This document shows positions 11,528 through 20,641 of a stretch of DNA of 64,000 nucleotides, in pieces. Under the pieces are notes generated by a model, which was given only the letters and a program-made list of their open reading frames with translations, did no database searches and was not told the origin of the DNA. This DNA comes from Halomonas sp. SSL-5. GTDB lineage: Bacteria > Pseudomonadota > Gammaproteobacteria > Pseudomonadales > Halomonadaceae. Made by a program: the position numbers and the translations under genes. The DNA lies in contig NZ_JAUYWF010000003.1 in the NCBI RefSeq assembly GCF_030708455.1, positions 186,001 through 250,000 of the forward strand, in the 5' to 3' direction. Each line of letters begins with the position of its first letter. Positions within the stretch are counted from its first letter, which is position 1.

Positions 11528-12267
11528 TCCCCCAGGTAGGCGTCGCGGACCCGCGGGTCGCGGCGGATGGTGTCGCCATCGCCATGGGCGATGATCCGGC
11601 CGGCGACCAGCACCGAGATGCGCTCGGCCAGCCGGAAGACCGCCTGCATGTCGTGCTCGATCAAGAGGATCGGCACCTCGCGCTTCAGCGACTCGAGCAG
11701 CTCGGTGAGGCGTGCCGAGCCCTCGGGGCCCAGGCCGGCCATGGGCTCGTCGAGGAGCAGGGCGCGAGGCTTCATCGCCAGGGCACAGGCCACCTCCAGC
11801 GCGCGGCGCTCGCCGTGAGAGAGCTCCGCCACCGGCGTCCAGGCGCGGCTGGCGAGCCCCATGCGCGCGAGTGCCGCCATGGCGGGCTCGATCAGCCGCG
11901 GGTCGCGCTCCGCCGGTTTCCAGAAGCGGAAGCTGTGGCCGGCCATGGCCTGGACGCCGATCATCACGTTGCGGATCACCGGCAGCGGCTCGGCCAGCGA
12001 CGAGACCTGGAAGCTGCGGCCCAGTCCCCGTCGGGCGCGGGCGGCGACGCTCAGGCCGGTGATCTCCTCGCCGCCGAGCAGGATGCGCCCGGCGTCGGGA
12101 CGCAGGCTGCCGGCGATCTGGGCGATCAGCGTCGACTTGCCGGCACCATTGGGGCCGATCAGGGCGTGGATCTCGCCGGGCCTCAGGGTCAGCGAGACAT
12201 CGTCGGTTGCCGCCAGGGCGCCGAAGCGCTTGTGGAGCCCCTCCAGGGCGAGCATCGCCTCAGCCAT
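11524..12267 (-). CDS. livG: branched-chain amino-acid-type ABC transporter ATPase (LivG family)
   Basis: Second ATPase of the importer, 247 residues, with Walker A GPNGAGKST, signature LSHGERRALEVACAL, Walker B ALLLDEPMAG and the switch histidine in LIEHDM. The C-terminal extension VRDAYLGE is typical of LivG. GGGAGG lies just upstream of the ATG at 12267, inside the end of the livM-type gene, with an eight-base overlap. Confidence 0.9.
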   Translation of the reverse strand: MAEAMLALEGLHKRFGALAATDDVSLTLRPGEIHALIGPNGAGKSTLIAQIAGSLRPDAGRILLGGEEITGLSVAARARRGLGRSFQVSSLAEPLPVIRNVMIGVQAMAGHSFRFWKPAERDPRLIEPAMAALARMGLASRAWTPVAELSHGERRALEVACALAMKPRALLLDEPMAGLGPEGSARLTELLESLKREVPILLIEHDMQAVFRLAERISVLVAGRIIAHGDGDTIRRDPRVRDAYLGE

Positions 12268-13294
12268 GGGACTCCCTCCCCGCCAGCCAGCCCATCACGC
12301 CGTGGCGGGCGAACAGCACCACGCCGAGCAGCACAAGGCCCAGGAACAGCTGCCAGTACTCGGTCAGCCCGCCGAGCAGGGTCTCCATGCTGATATACAG
12401 CACGGCGCCGGCCAGGGGCCCGTAGAGGCGGCCCACCCCGCCCAGGATCACGATCACCATCAGCTCGCCGGACATGTGCCAGCTGAGCATGCTGGGGCTG
12501 ACGAAGCCGTTGAGGTCGGCATACAGCGCCCCGGCCAGGCCGGTGATCATCGCCGAGATCACGAAGCTCACCAGGCGCACCGGGTAGGGGTTGATCCCGG
12601 CTGTGGCCAGGCGGGTATCGTTGAGTCGCGCCATGCTCAGGGCCGCGCCGAAGCGCGAGCCCATCAGCCGCGAGGTGAGCGCCATGGAAAGCACCAGGCC
12701 GGCGAAGCAGATCAGGAAGAAGGTCAGCGGGTCCTGGGTGTCGAGTCCCGGCAGGGTGTTGCGAAGATAGATCGGCAGGCCGTCCTGGCCGCCATAGGTG
12801 GGCCAGGAGTTGGCGAAGTAGTAGACCATCTGGGCGAAGGCCAGGGTGATCATGATGAAGTAGACCCCGCTGGTGCGCAGCGAGACGGCGCCGATCAGCA
12901 GCGCCAGCAGGCCGCAGGCCAGCATCGCCAGCGGCCACAGCACCAGCAGGTTGTCGCTGCCGGGCAGCATGCCCATGAAGGCGGTGGCGTCGAAGGCATG
13001 GTAGGCGCCGATGCCGGCCACATAGCCGCCCAGGCCGAAGTAGGCGGCGTGGCCGAAGCTGACCATGCCGCCGTAGCCCAGCGCCAGGTTGAGGCCTACC
13101 GCGGCCATGGCGATCAGCGTCAGCCGCGAGGCCAGCGTCACGTAGTAGGGGTGCCCCAGCAAGTCGGCGGCCACCGGCAGCGCCAGCAGCAGGGCGAGCA
13201 TGACGAGCTGCACCGTGCCCCGGCGGCCGAGGCGGCGCGGTGGGCGGGTAGGCAGGGCTTCGGGCGCGGTATCGGAAGGCGTCTGGTCAGTCAT
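12260..13294 (-). CDS. livM: branched-chain amino-acid-type ABC transporter permease (LivM family)
   Basis: Inner-membrane permease of 344 residues with about eight to ten hydrophobic segments. It shows the LivM-type GYGGMVSFGHAAYFGLGGY motif near residues 72-90 and the cytoplasmic coupling-loop region around SRLMGSRFGAALSMARLND. The first 25 residues are a charged cytosolic tail (TRPPRRLGRRG). It overlaps both neighbours by eight bases, so the operon is translationally coupled. Confidence 0.9.
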   Translation of the reverse strand: MTDQTPSDTAPEALPTRPPRRLGRRGTVQLVMLALLLALPVAADLLGHPYYVTLASRLTLIAMAAVGLNLALGYGGMVSFGHAAYFGLGGYVAGIGAYHAFDATAFMGMLPGSDNLLVLWPLAMLACGLLALLIGAVSLRTSGVYFIMITLAFAQMVYYFANSWPTYGGQDGLPIYLRNTLPGLDTQDPLTFFLICFAGLVLSMALTSRLMGSRFGAALSMARLNDTRLATAGINPYPVRLVSFVISAMITGLAGALYADLNGFVSPSMLSWHMSGELMVIVILGGVGRLYGPLAGAVLYISMETLLGGLTEYWQLFLGLVLLGVVLFARHGVMGWLAGRESHG

Positions 13295-14216
13295 TGACGG
13301 CGAACAGTCCCTTGGGCTTGAAGGCGAGTATCACGGCCATGAGGATGTAGATCAGCATCGAGGCCAGGGCGGCGCCGACATCGGTGGCCTCCGCGGGGGG
13401 CAGCACGGCGCGGAAGGCGAGCGGCAGGAAGACCCGGCCCAGGGTGTCCACCACGCCCACCAGCAGGGCGCCGAACAGCGCCCCCTTGATGGAGCCGATG
13501 CCGCCGATGACGATCACCACGAAGGCCAGGATCAGCACCGGCTCGCCCATGCCTACCTGCACCGACTGCAGCGCGCCGACCATGGCCCCGGCCAGGCCGG
13601 CCAGCCCCGCCCCCAGCGCGAACACCGCGGTGTAGAGACGCGAGATATCGATGCCGAGGGCCCCGATCATCTCGCGGTCGCTCTCCCCGGCGCGCACGCG
13701 CATGCCCAGCCGGGTCCGCGAGATCAGCAGGTAGAGGCCCACGGCCACGCTGATGCCCACGCCGATGATCACCAGCCGGTAGAGCGGGTAGCGGGCGTCG
13801 CCCGGCAGGGTGACGTAGCCCGATAGCCACGCCGGGATGTTCAGCCACAGCGGCGAGGCGCCAAACAGCCAGCGGGTGCCCTCGGAGAAGATCAGGATCA
13901 GCGCGAAGGTGGCCAGCACCTGGTCCAGGTGCGAGCGATGGTAGAGGCGACGGATCACCACCAGTTCGACCACGGCACCCACCACGGCGGCACCCAGCAG
14001 GCCGGCCGTGAGGCCGAGCAGGAAGGAGCCGCTGGCGGCGGTCACCGCGGCGGTGAGGTAGGCCCCCACCATGTAGAAGGAGCCGTGAGCCAGGTTGATC
14101 AGCCCCATGACCCCGAACACCAGGGTCAAGCCGCTGGCCATCAGGAACAGCATGGTACCCAGCTGCAGGCCGTTGATCAGTTGTTCGAGAAGCAGGGTGG
14201 CTGACACGTCAGGCAT
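13287..14216 (-). CDS. livH: branched-chain amino-acid-type ABC transporter permease (LivH family)
   Basis: Partner permease of 309 residues. It has the LivH N-terminal signature LLEQLINGLQLGTMLFLMASGLTLVFGVMGLINLAHG split over the first two membrane segments, and the loop SRTRLGMRVRAGESDREM that contacts the ATPases. It begins three bases after the binding-protein stop. Confidence 0.9.
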   Translation of the reverse strand: MPDVSATLLLEQLINGLQLGTMLFLMASGLTLVFGVMGLINLAHGSFYMVGAYLTAAVTAASGSFLLGLTAGLLGAAVVGAVVELVVIRRLYHRSHLDQVLATFALILIFSEGTRWLFGASPLWLNIPAWLSGYVTLPGDARYPLYRLVIIGVGISVAVGLYLLISRTRLGMRVRAGESDREMIGALGIDISRLYTAVFALGAGLAGLAGAMVGALQSVQVGMGEPVLILAFVVIVIGGIGSIKGALFGALLVGVVDTLGRVFLPLAFRAVLPPAEATDVGAALASMLIYILMAVILAFKPKGLFAVND

Positions 14217-14219
14217 CCG

Positions 14220-15362
14220 TCACATCTTGCAGTCGACGTGGTAGACGTCCTGGATATCCTCCACCGCGATGCCCAGCAGGCGGTTGGTGGGTTCGCCGTC
14301 CTCGCCTGCGACCACCTCGCGGATATAGATGTCCTGGATGGGGTGCTGGTTGGGGCCGAAGTGGAACTCGCCGCGCACCGAATCGAAGTCCGCCTCGCGC
14401 AGCGCCTCGCGGAAGGCGTCCTGGTCATCGGGGTGGGCCTTCTCCAGGGCGGACAGGATCAGGTTGGCGGTGTCGAAGCCCTGGGCGGCATACAGGGTCG
14501 GCATGCGGCCATAGGCCTCTCGGAAGCTCTCGACGAAGGCGTGGTTGGTGGCGTTGTCGAGGTCGTAGGCCCACAGCGAGGTGTTGCGGGCGCCGATGGC
14601 GGCCTCGCCCACCGCCTTGATCAGTATCTCGTCGAAGGAGAAGGCGGCGCCGAACACCGGCATCTCCACGCCCGCGTTCTGCCACTGCTTCATGAAGGAG
14701 ATGCCCATGCCGCCGGGCAGGAAGAAGAACAGGCTGTCGGCATCGCTGGCGCGGATCTGGGCGATCTCGGCGGCGTAGTCGGTCTGGCCCATCTGGGTGT
14801 AGAGCTCGTCTGCCACCTCGCCCTCGAAGAGGTGCTTGAAGCCGGCCAGGGCGTCGGTGCCCGCCGGGTAGTTGGGGGCCATGATGATGGGGTTCTGGTA
14901 GCCCTGCTCGCGCATCCAGGCACCCATGGCACCGTGCAGGTTGTCGTTCTGGTAGGCGACGTTGAAGTAGTTCTCGTGACACATGCGACCGGCGAGGTCC
15001 GAGGGCCCGGCGTTGGGGGAGAGGTAGAAGGTGCCTTGGCGCACCACCGAGGGCACCACGGCCATGGCCAGGTTTGACCAGATGATGCCGGTCATGATGT
15101 CCACGTTGTCGCGCTGCATGAACTCGTTGGCCAGGTTGCGCGCCAGGTCGGGCTTGCGGGCGTCGTCCTGAACCAGCACCTCGACATCGTCGCGACCCGA
15201 CTGCTCGATGGCCAGCAGGAAGGCGTCGCGCACGTCGACGCCCAGGTGGGAGCCGCCCCCGGACAGGGTGGTGATCATGCCGATCTTGACCTCTTCGGCG
15301 TGGGCGGTGGCAAGGCCGGTGGCGAGCAGCAGGCCGAGACCCAGGCGAGCAAGCTGTTTCAT
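14220..15362 (-). CDS. periplasmic substrate-binding protein of the ABC importer
   Basis: Type 1 periplasmic binding protein (Leu/Ile/Val or amide family) of 380 residues. A Sec signal MKQLARLGLGLLLATGLATAHA ends at about residue 22, and the mature protein begins EEVKIGMITTLSGGG. Two cysteines (MCHENYF and near the C-terminus VDCKM) could pair. The ATG at 15362 has AGAGG upstream; the longer frame to 15491 would encode a non-signal repeat tail. It is the first gene of the importer operon. The ligand cannot be named: the family covers amino acids, amides, urea and aromatic acids. Confidence 0.88.
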   Translation of the reverse strand: MKQLARLGLGLLLATGLATAHAEEVKIGMITTLSGGGSHLGVDVRDAFLLAIEQSGRDDVEVLVQDDARKPDLARNLANEFMQRDNVDIMTGIIWSNLAMAVVPSVVRQGTFYLSPNAGPSDLAGRMCHENYFNVAYQNDNLHGAMGAWMREQGYQNPIIMAPNYPAGTDALAGFKHLFEGEVADELYTQMGQTDYAAEIAQIRASDADSLFFFLPGGMGISFMKQWQNAGVEMPVFGAAFSFDEILIKAVGEAAIGARNTSLWAYDLDNATNHAFVESFREAYGRMPTLYAAQGFDTANLILSALEKAHPDDQDAFREALREADFDSVRGEFHFGPNQHPIQDIYIREVVAGEDGEPTNRLLGIAVEDIQDVYHVDCKM

Positions 15363-15384
15363 GGAGAACCTCTGGGGTGTTTTG

Positions 15385-15440
15385 GCGTTGTTGGGCAGTG
15401 GTCTGGTGTTATTGAGCAGTGGTTTGGTGTTGTTCGTGAG
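15385..15440 (-). repeat. 21-base imperfect tandem repeat in the ABC operon leader
   Basis: About 2.6 copies of a 21-base unit (core GTGTTNTTGRGCAGTGGTYTG as read on the plus strand) lie at 15385-15405, 15406-15426 and 15427-15440, just upstream of the binding-protein start. Because 21 is a multiple of three, the open upstream frame reads as a heptad-like NNTKPLL/NNTRPLP/NNAKTP, which I take as incidental. Confidence 0.75.
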
Positions 15441-15657
15441 GGCATAGACTACCAAGGAAATGCCGGCGCCAGGCAATCGAAAAGGCCGCAATGGTCCTCT
15501 TGACGACGCGGGCTATCCACGTTCGCCGCCGCAGGCCTCGTTCGCGATCGCAGGATTGACAGCCCACCCCGGTAGCGCGACTCTGGTGCTGAGCCGGCCG
15601 GGCCCTGGATGCCCTCGGCACCACTGAGCTTGCTCCACCACACGAAGGGAGTCCCCC

Positions 15658-16161
15658 ATGCTGGAAGACTGCAAGAGCGCCCTGGAGCGCTGGGGCGGCG
15701 TACACAAGCTGATCGATCGTTGGCTGGATGAGCGCCGCGAGTTGCTGGTCAACTTCGTCGAGCTCAAGGAGGCCTGCGATGCCGAGCTGGAAGCGGTGAC
15801 CAAGGAGCGCATCGACGGCTTCAGCGAACTGCTGATGGATTACATCAGCGCCGGCCACTTCGAGGTCTACCCCCAGCTGCGCGAGGAGGCCCGCGCCTTC
15901 GAGGACGACTCGGCGCTGACCCTGGCCGACCGTCTGCTGGAGCGCCTGGAGATGTCCACCGAACTGGTGCTCGACTTCGATGCCGAGTACGCCAGCCCCG
16001 GCCGCGTGCGCCAGCATCTCGGCCGCCTGCCCGCCTGGCTTGAGCGCCTGGCCCACGGCCTCACCGAGCGCTTCTCGCTCGAGGACGAGCTGATCGGGCG
16101 CATCCACGCCCGCCACGCGCCGGATGCGGCCCGGGCGGAAGCCGCCAGCCGTACCTCGTAG
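15658..16161 (+). CDS. rsd: Rsd/AlgQ family anti-sigma-70 regulator
   Basis: Small cytosolic all-helical protein of 167 residues that, in this family, binds sigma-70 and shifts RNA polymerase toward stress sigma factors. The family core VHKLIDRWLDERRELLVNFVELK and the DYISAGHFEVY motif are clear matches to Rsd/AlgQ. GAAGGGAG precedes the ATG. It is a single gene divergent from the ABC importer and convergent with the RND pump, with a REP-like element beginning at its stop. Confidence 0.85.
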   Translation: MLEDCKSALERWGGVHKLIDRWLDERRELLVNFVELKEACDAELEAVTKERIDGFSELLMDYISAGHFEVYPQLREEARAFEDDSALTLADRLLERLEMSTELVLDFDAEYASPGRVRQHLGRLPAWLERLAHGLTERFSLEDELIGRIHARHAPDAARAEAASRTS

Positions 16162-16185
16162 GAGCGCGATTGATCGCGCGATTAC
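16158..16185 (+). repeat. REP-like palindromic element
   Basis: CGTAGGAGCGCGATTGATCG followed by CGCGATTAC; the core GCGCGATnnATCGCGC is a hairpin. It overlaps the rsd stop codon and lies between convergent genes. Same family as 25489 and 29153. Confidence 0.7.
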
Positions 16186-16236
16186 AGGGCCCAACGCCGC
16201 TGTATCGGCCTCCAGTCGCGAGACGCAGTCCCCCTC

Positions 16237-19200
16237 CTACTGCTTGGATTCAGGCTTTTTCCTGCGCGGCTCCAGCACCAGCATGCACGGCGTCAGCAGC
16301 AGCGTCAGGCCGGTGGCGAAGGTCAGGCCACCGGCGATGGCGCTGGAGAGCTGGGTCCACCACTGGGTGGAGGGAGCGCCGATCCCCAGGCTGGGGGCGA
16401 GCAGGTCGACGTTGATCCCCAGCACCATGGGCGTGAGGCCCAGCACCGTGGTCACCGCGGTGAGCAGCACCGGTCGCAGGCGCAGGCTGCCCGCCTCCAG
16501 GGCCGCCTCGAAGGGGGGGAGTCCCTCCCCGCGCAGTTCGTTGTAGGTATCGATCAGCACGATATTGTTGTTCACCACGATCCCCGCCAGGGCGATGATG
16601 CCCATCCCCACCATCACGATGCCGAAGGGCTGGGCGTTGGCCAGCAGCCCCAGCAGTACCCCCGCGGTGGAGAAGACGATCGCCGAGAGCACCAGTCCCG
16701 CCTGGTAGAAGCTGTTGAACTGGGTCACCAGGATCAGCGCCATCAGGCCGATGGCCACCATGAAGGCACCGGCCAGGAAGCGGCTCGCCTCCTGCTGGTC
16801 TTCCTGCTCGCCGGCCACGCTCAGCTGTACGCCCTCGGGGGGGGCGCCGGCGGCCTCGAGCAGGGCGCGCAGCCGCTCGTCGGCGCTGGCCTCGCCGGTC
16901 ACGTCGGCCTCCAGGGTGATGGCGCGGCGGCCATCGATGCGGTGCAGGGTGCCCACCTTGGGCGCCGGCTCCACCGACACGAAGTGCGATAGCGGTACCT
17001 GCCCCCGGGAGGTGTTGAGGCTCAGTCGGCCCAGCTGGTCCAGGGTACGGTCGCCCTCGGGCAGGCGCACCCGGATATCCACCTCGTCGTCGACCCCCTC
17101 GGGTCGATAGCTGGCCACCTGGACGCCGGTGGTCAGCAGCTGCACCGCGCTGCCCACGCTGCTCACGTCGGTACCGAAGCGGGCCGCCGCCTCGCGGTCG
17201 ACGATGATCCGCCACTCCACGCCGGGCAGGCTGCGGTTGTCCTCGATATCGCGGAAGCCCCCCAGCTCCTCCATCAGTTCGCGCAGCCGGTCCACCGCCT
17301 GGTCGGCGATCACTGGCGTCCGGCCACCGATCTCCAGCACGATCGGCTTGCCCTCGCCGGGGCCCATCTGCTGCTTGCGGAACTCCAGCGTGAGGCCGGG
17401 CAGGTCGGCGGTCCGGCGGCGCATCTCGTCGAAGATGGCGGCCAGCGGCCGACGCCGATGCCAGTCGATCATCTGGAACTGCAGCACGCCGATGACGTCG
17501 GCGCCGAGCTGCTCGTTGGGATTGGCGAAGGAGCGCGCATAGAGTGCCTCGACCTCGCTCATTCCGGCCAGTCTCGCCTCCACCCGGCGCACCATGGCGT
17601 CCTTCTCCTCGATGGAGAAGTCGCCGCGGGTGCGCACCATGACCTGGGCGCTGTCGGGCTCGACGCTGGGGAAGAACTCCACGCCGTGGTTGAAGCGCGC
17701 ATAGGCGGTGTAGATCAGCGCCATCAGCAGCACCGCGAACAGCAGGGTCAGCGCCGGATGGGCGAGCAGACGCGCCAGCGCCCCGCGATAGAGTCGGCCG
17801 CCGGCCGAGGCGCCCACCGGCGCCGAGCTCGGCGAGGCCGCGCGGGCGCCGAATACGCTGCCCAGGGTGGGCAGGAAGACCAGCGCCATGGCCAGGGAGG
17901 CGAGCAGGCAGAGGATCACCGTGGCCGGCAGGTACTTCATGAACTCCCCCACCAGGCCCGGCCAGAACAGCAGCGGCACGAAGACCGCCAGGGTGGTGGC
18001 GGTGGAGGCGATCACCGGCCAGCTCATGCGGGTCGCCGCCTCCAGCCACGCCTGGCGCGGCGCCATGCCCTGGCGCAGGTGGCGGTCGGCCAGCTCGCTG
18101 ACCACGATGGCGCCGTCCACCAGCATGCCGGCCACCAGGATCAGCGCGAACAGCACCACGATGTTGAGGGTGTAGCCCACCGCCCAGATCATCAGGATGC
18201 CGCTGAGGAAGGCGCCGGGGATGGTCAGCCCCACCATCAGGGCGCTGCGCACCCCCATGGCGGCCAGGATCACGATCAGCACCAGCACCACCGCGGTGAC
18301 CACGTTGTTGAGCAGCTCCGAGAGCATGTCCTCGACGAACTCGGACTGATCGGTGATGGTGGTGATCGTAAGCCCCTCAGGAAGCAGCCCCCCGGCCTGC
18401 TCGAACAGCGCCTGGACCTGCTCCACGGTGGCGATGATGTTGGCCCCGGCACGCTTGGAGATCTCCAGCACCAGCGCCGGCTGGCCGTCGATTCGCGCAT
18501 ACCCCTCGGGGTCCTTGAAGGTGGGGCGGATGATCGCCACGTCGCCGAAGGTCACCACCCGGTCGCCGTCCACCTTCACCGGCATGGCCATCACGTCCTC
18601 CAGCGTCTCGATGACCCCGGGCACCTTCATGCCCAGCCGGCCGGCGCCGGTATCCAGGCTGCCGGCCGCCACCAGGCGGTTGTTGCGGCTGACCAGGTTG
18701 AACAGGGTGGCGAAGTCGATGCCATAGCTCGAAAGCACCAGTGGGTCGACCACGATCTCCAGCAGTTCCTCTCGGTCGCCGCCGATGTCCACCTCGAGCA
18801 CCTCGGCGATGCCCTCGACCTCCTCCTTGATGCGCCGCGCGATGGCCACCCGCTGGCTCTCCTCCACGCTGCCGGAGAGGCCGATGGAGAGCACCGGGAA
18901 TTCGCTGACGTTGACCTCCACGACGCGCGGCTCTTCGGCCTCGGAGGGCAGCTCCGCCCTGGCGATATCGACCTTCTCGCGCACGTCGGAGAGCGCCTGG
19001 TCGGCGTCGAAGCCGGCATCGAACTCCAGGGTGATGGAGGCGTGGCCCTCACTGGACTGGGAGGTCATCTTGCGCAGCCCCTCGATGCTGCGCAGCTCCT
19101 GCTCCATGGGGCGCACCAGCAGTCGCTCGCCGTCCTCGGGGCTGACCCCCTCCAGGCTCATGGCCACGTAGATCATGGGAATGGCGACGTCGGGGTTGGC

Positions 19201-19308
19201 CTCCTTGGGGATCGCCTGCCAGGCGCCCAGGCCCGCCAGCAGCAGGGCGGTCAGCAGCAGCAGGGTGGTGCGGGCGCGCGCTTGAGCGGCCGCGATCAGC
19301 TGGCGCAT
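16237..19308 (-). CDS. RND efflux transporter, inner-membrane permease
   Basis: Proton-driven tripartite efflux pump subunit of 1023 residues, near full AcrB length. The N-terminus reads AIPKEANPDVAIP after the first membrane helix, typical of the HAE-type exporters. The TM4 proton relay reads GMLVDGAIVVSELADR, with one aspartate where AcrB has two adjacent ones; TM10 carries AGIVVNNNIVLIDTYNELR. Two repeated halves with large periplasmic loops are evident. The start is one base from the adaptor stop, so the two are one operon. No outer-membrane factor or regulator gene is adjacent, so it presumably borrows a TolC-like channel. The substrate is unknown. Confidence 0.9.
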   Translation of the reverse strand: MRQLIAAAQARARTTLLLLTALLLAGLGAWQAIPKEANPDVAIPMIYVAMSLEGVSPEDGERLLVRPMEQELRSIEGLRKMTSQSSEGHASITLEFDAGFDADQALSDVREKVDIARAELPSEAEEPRVVEVNVSEFPVLSIGLSGSVEESQRVAIARRIKEEVEGIAEVLEVDIGGDREELLEIVVDPLVLSSYGIDFATLFNLVSRNNRLVAAGSLDTGAGRLGMKVPGVIETLEDVMAMPVKVDGDRVVTFGDVAIIRPTFKDPEGYARIDGQPALVLEISKRAGANIIATVEQVQALFEQAGGLLPEGLTITTITDQSEFVEDMLSELLNNVVTAVVLVLIVILAAMGVRSALMVGLTIPGAFLSGILMIWAVGYTLNIVVLFALILVAGMLVDGAIVVSELADRHLRQGMAPRQAWLEAATRMSWPVIASTATTLAVFVPLLFWPGLVGEFMKYLPATVILCLLASLAMALVFLPTLGSVFGARAASPSSAPVGASAGGRLYRGALARLLAHPALTLLFAVLLMALIYTAYARFNHGVEFFPSVEPDSAQVMVRTRGDFSIEEKDAMVRRVEARLAGMSEVEALYARSFANPNEQLGADVIGVLQFQMIDWHRRRPLAAIFDEMRRRTADLPGLTLEFRKQQMGPGEGKPIVLEIGGRTPVIADQAVDRLRELMEELGGFRDIEDNRSLPGVEWRIIVDREAAARFGTDVSSVGSAVQLLTTGVQVASYRPEGVDDEVDIRVRLPEGDRTLDQLGRLSLNTSRGQVPLSHFVSVEPAPKVGTLHRIDGRRAITLEADVTGEASADERLRALLEAAGAPPEGVQLSVAGEQEDQQEASRFLAGAFMVAIGLMALILVTQFNSFYQAGLVLSAIVFSTAGVLLGLLANAQPFGIVMVGMGIIALAGIVVNNNIVLIDTYNELRGEGLPPFEAALEAGSLRLRPVLLTAVTTVLGLTPMVLGINVDLLAPSLGIGAPSTQWWTQLSSAIAGGLTFATGLTLLLTPCMLVLEPRRKKPESKQ

Positions 19309-19309
19309 C

Positions 19310-20428
19310 TCAGCGAGTCCCCCCGGCGGCAGCGGGTGTCGTGGACGCGACGCTGTCGGCGGTCACCGGCGTGACCCGCTCGCCGACCGCCACCATGCCG
19401 GCCCCCAGGGTGATCAGGCGCACCGGATCGGGCAGGCCGCTCACCCGAGCGGTCTCGAGGTCGGCATCCACCAGCGTGACCGGGGTCTGCACCACCCGGT
19501 CATCGGCGTCGAGGTGCTTGACCACCAGCTCGCCAGCGGGGTCGAGTGCCAGCAGGGCAGGCGAGAGGCGGTGCACCCGGCGCTCGGGCAGGGTGATGGC
19601 CAGGGTGGCGCTGGCACCGGCCAGGCGGCGCCCCTCGGGGTTGTCGGCGCTGACCTCGACCCGGAAGCTGCGTGTCGCCTCCTCGGCACGACGGGCCACC
19701 ATGCTGACTTCGCCGCTCAGCCGCGAGCCATCCAGCAGCCGCAGCTCGGCGGGCTGGCCGGCCGCGAGGGTGAGGGCGTCTCGCTGGGGCGCCCAGGCCA
19801 CCGCGGTGAGCCGCGAGTCGTCCAGCAGCCGTCCCCAGGCCTCGCCTACCTGCACCAGTTCGCCGAGCTCCACATCGAGTCGGTCCAGGGTGCCGGAGAA
19901 GGGCGCCTCGAGACGGGTATCGTCGAGCTGGCGCTGCAGCGCGGCAAGCTCCGCCGCGGCGCGACTCGTCTGGGCCTGCCGGCGCAGGTAGTCGGGGCGT
20001 GAGATCAGCTTGCGACCGAGCAGGGACTCGGCGCCGGCGAGCTCCGCCCGAGCCAGTGCCAGGTCGTCCTCGGCCTGGGCCAGGCGCGCGGGCAGCTCCT
20101 CACGGGCCAGCGCCAGCATGAGCTCGCCCGCCTCGACCCGGCTGCCCTCGGCCACCGGCAGTGTCGCCACGTGACCGGACTGGCGGGCGCGCAGCTCCAG
20201 TTCGCGGTATGCCTCGAGCTCGCCCTGGAGTACCAGGGTAGGGGCATGGGGCTCGGCATCGCGAATCGCCACCTCGACCCGCGGCGCGTCGGCCTCGGGG
20301 GCCTGCTGGCCCTCCGGCGGGGCATCGCGAAATCCCTGGATGTCGCCGAGCAGCAGCCAGGCGAGCAGGGCGATGACCAGCCCGATGGCCAGCAGGGCGG
20401 GGAAGGGGGGAAGGCGACGGCGGGGCAT
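19310..20428 (-). CDS. RND efflux periplasmic adaptor (membrane fusion protein)
   Basis: Links the RND permease to an outer-membrane channel. The 372-residue product has an N-terminal anchor helix (about residues 8-28), no lipobox cysteine, a split lipoyl/barrel region (RQSGHVATLPVAEGSRVEAGELML and later LEAPFSGTLDRLDVELGELV), an alpha-helical hairpin between them, and a beta-barrel domain. It is the first gene of the pump operon, divergent from mdh. Confidence 0.88.
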   Translation of the reverse strand: MPRRRLPPFPALLAIGLVIALLAWLLLGDIQGFRDAPPEGQQAPEADAPRVEVAIRDAEPHAPTLVLQGELEAYRELELRARQSGHVATLPVAEGSRVEAGELMLALAREELPARLAQAEDDLALARAELAGAESLLGRKLISRPDYLRRQAQTSRAAAELAALQRQLDDTRLEAPFSGTLDRLDVELGELVQVGEAWGRLLDDSRLTAVAWAPQRDALTLAAGQPAELRLLDGSRLSGEVSMVARRAEEATRSFRVEVSADNPEGRRLAGASATLAITLPERRVHRLSPALLALDPAGELVVKHLDADDRVVQTPVTLVDADLETARVSGLPDPVRLITLGAGMVAVGERVTPVTADSVASTTPAAAGGTR

Positions 20429-20536
20429 GCGGTGTGATCCATCAGCGGCATGAAGGGCGCCAGCATACTATTCTCGGGAGGTATCCTCATACAGCCGTTT
20501 GTCGCACCCGGGCGCTTCCTTCACTCCTAGGTCGCA

Positions 20537-20565
20537 TTGAGTTTTGTGCACTGCAGGCATAACAT
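20537..20565 (+). promoter_or_regulatory. candidate mdh promoter
   Basis: TTGAGT (20537-20542) and TAACAT (20560-20565) are separated by 17 bases, four of six matches to each sigma-70 element, about 75 bases before the mdh start. Confidence 0.45.
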
Positions 20566-20641
20566 TCCAGCGGTTTGCACGGCGGTCCGGCTGGATCGCC
20601 CCACGGTGACAACCCGCGCGTTGACAACCCAAGGAGCCCCC

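Noticed and set aside
15363-15491. Extended N-terminus of the ABC binding protein with NNTKPLL-type repeats
   Set aside because: A signal peptide with ribosome site begins at 15362; the upstream frame would bury it.
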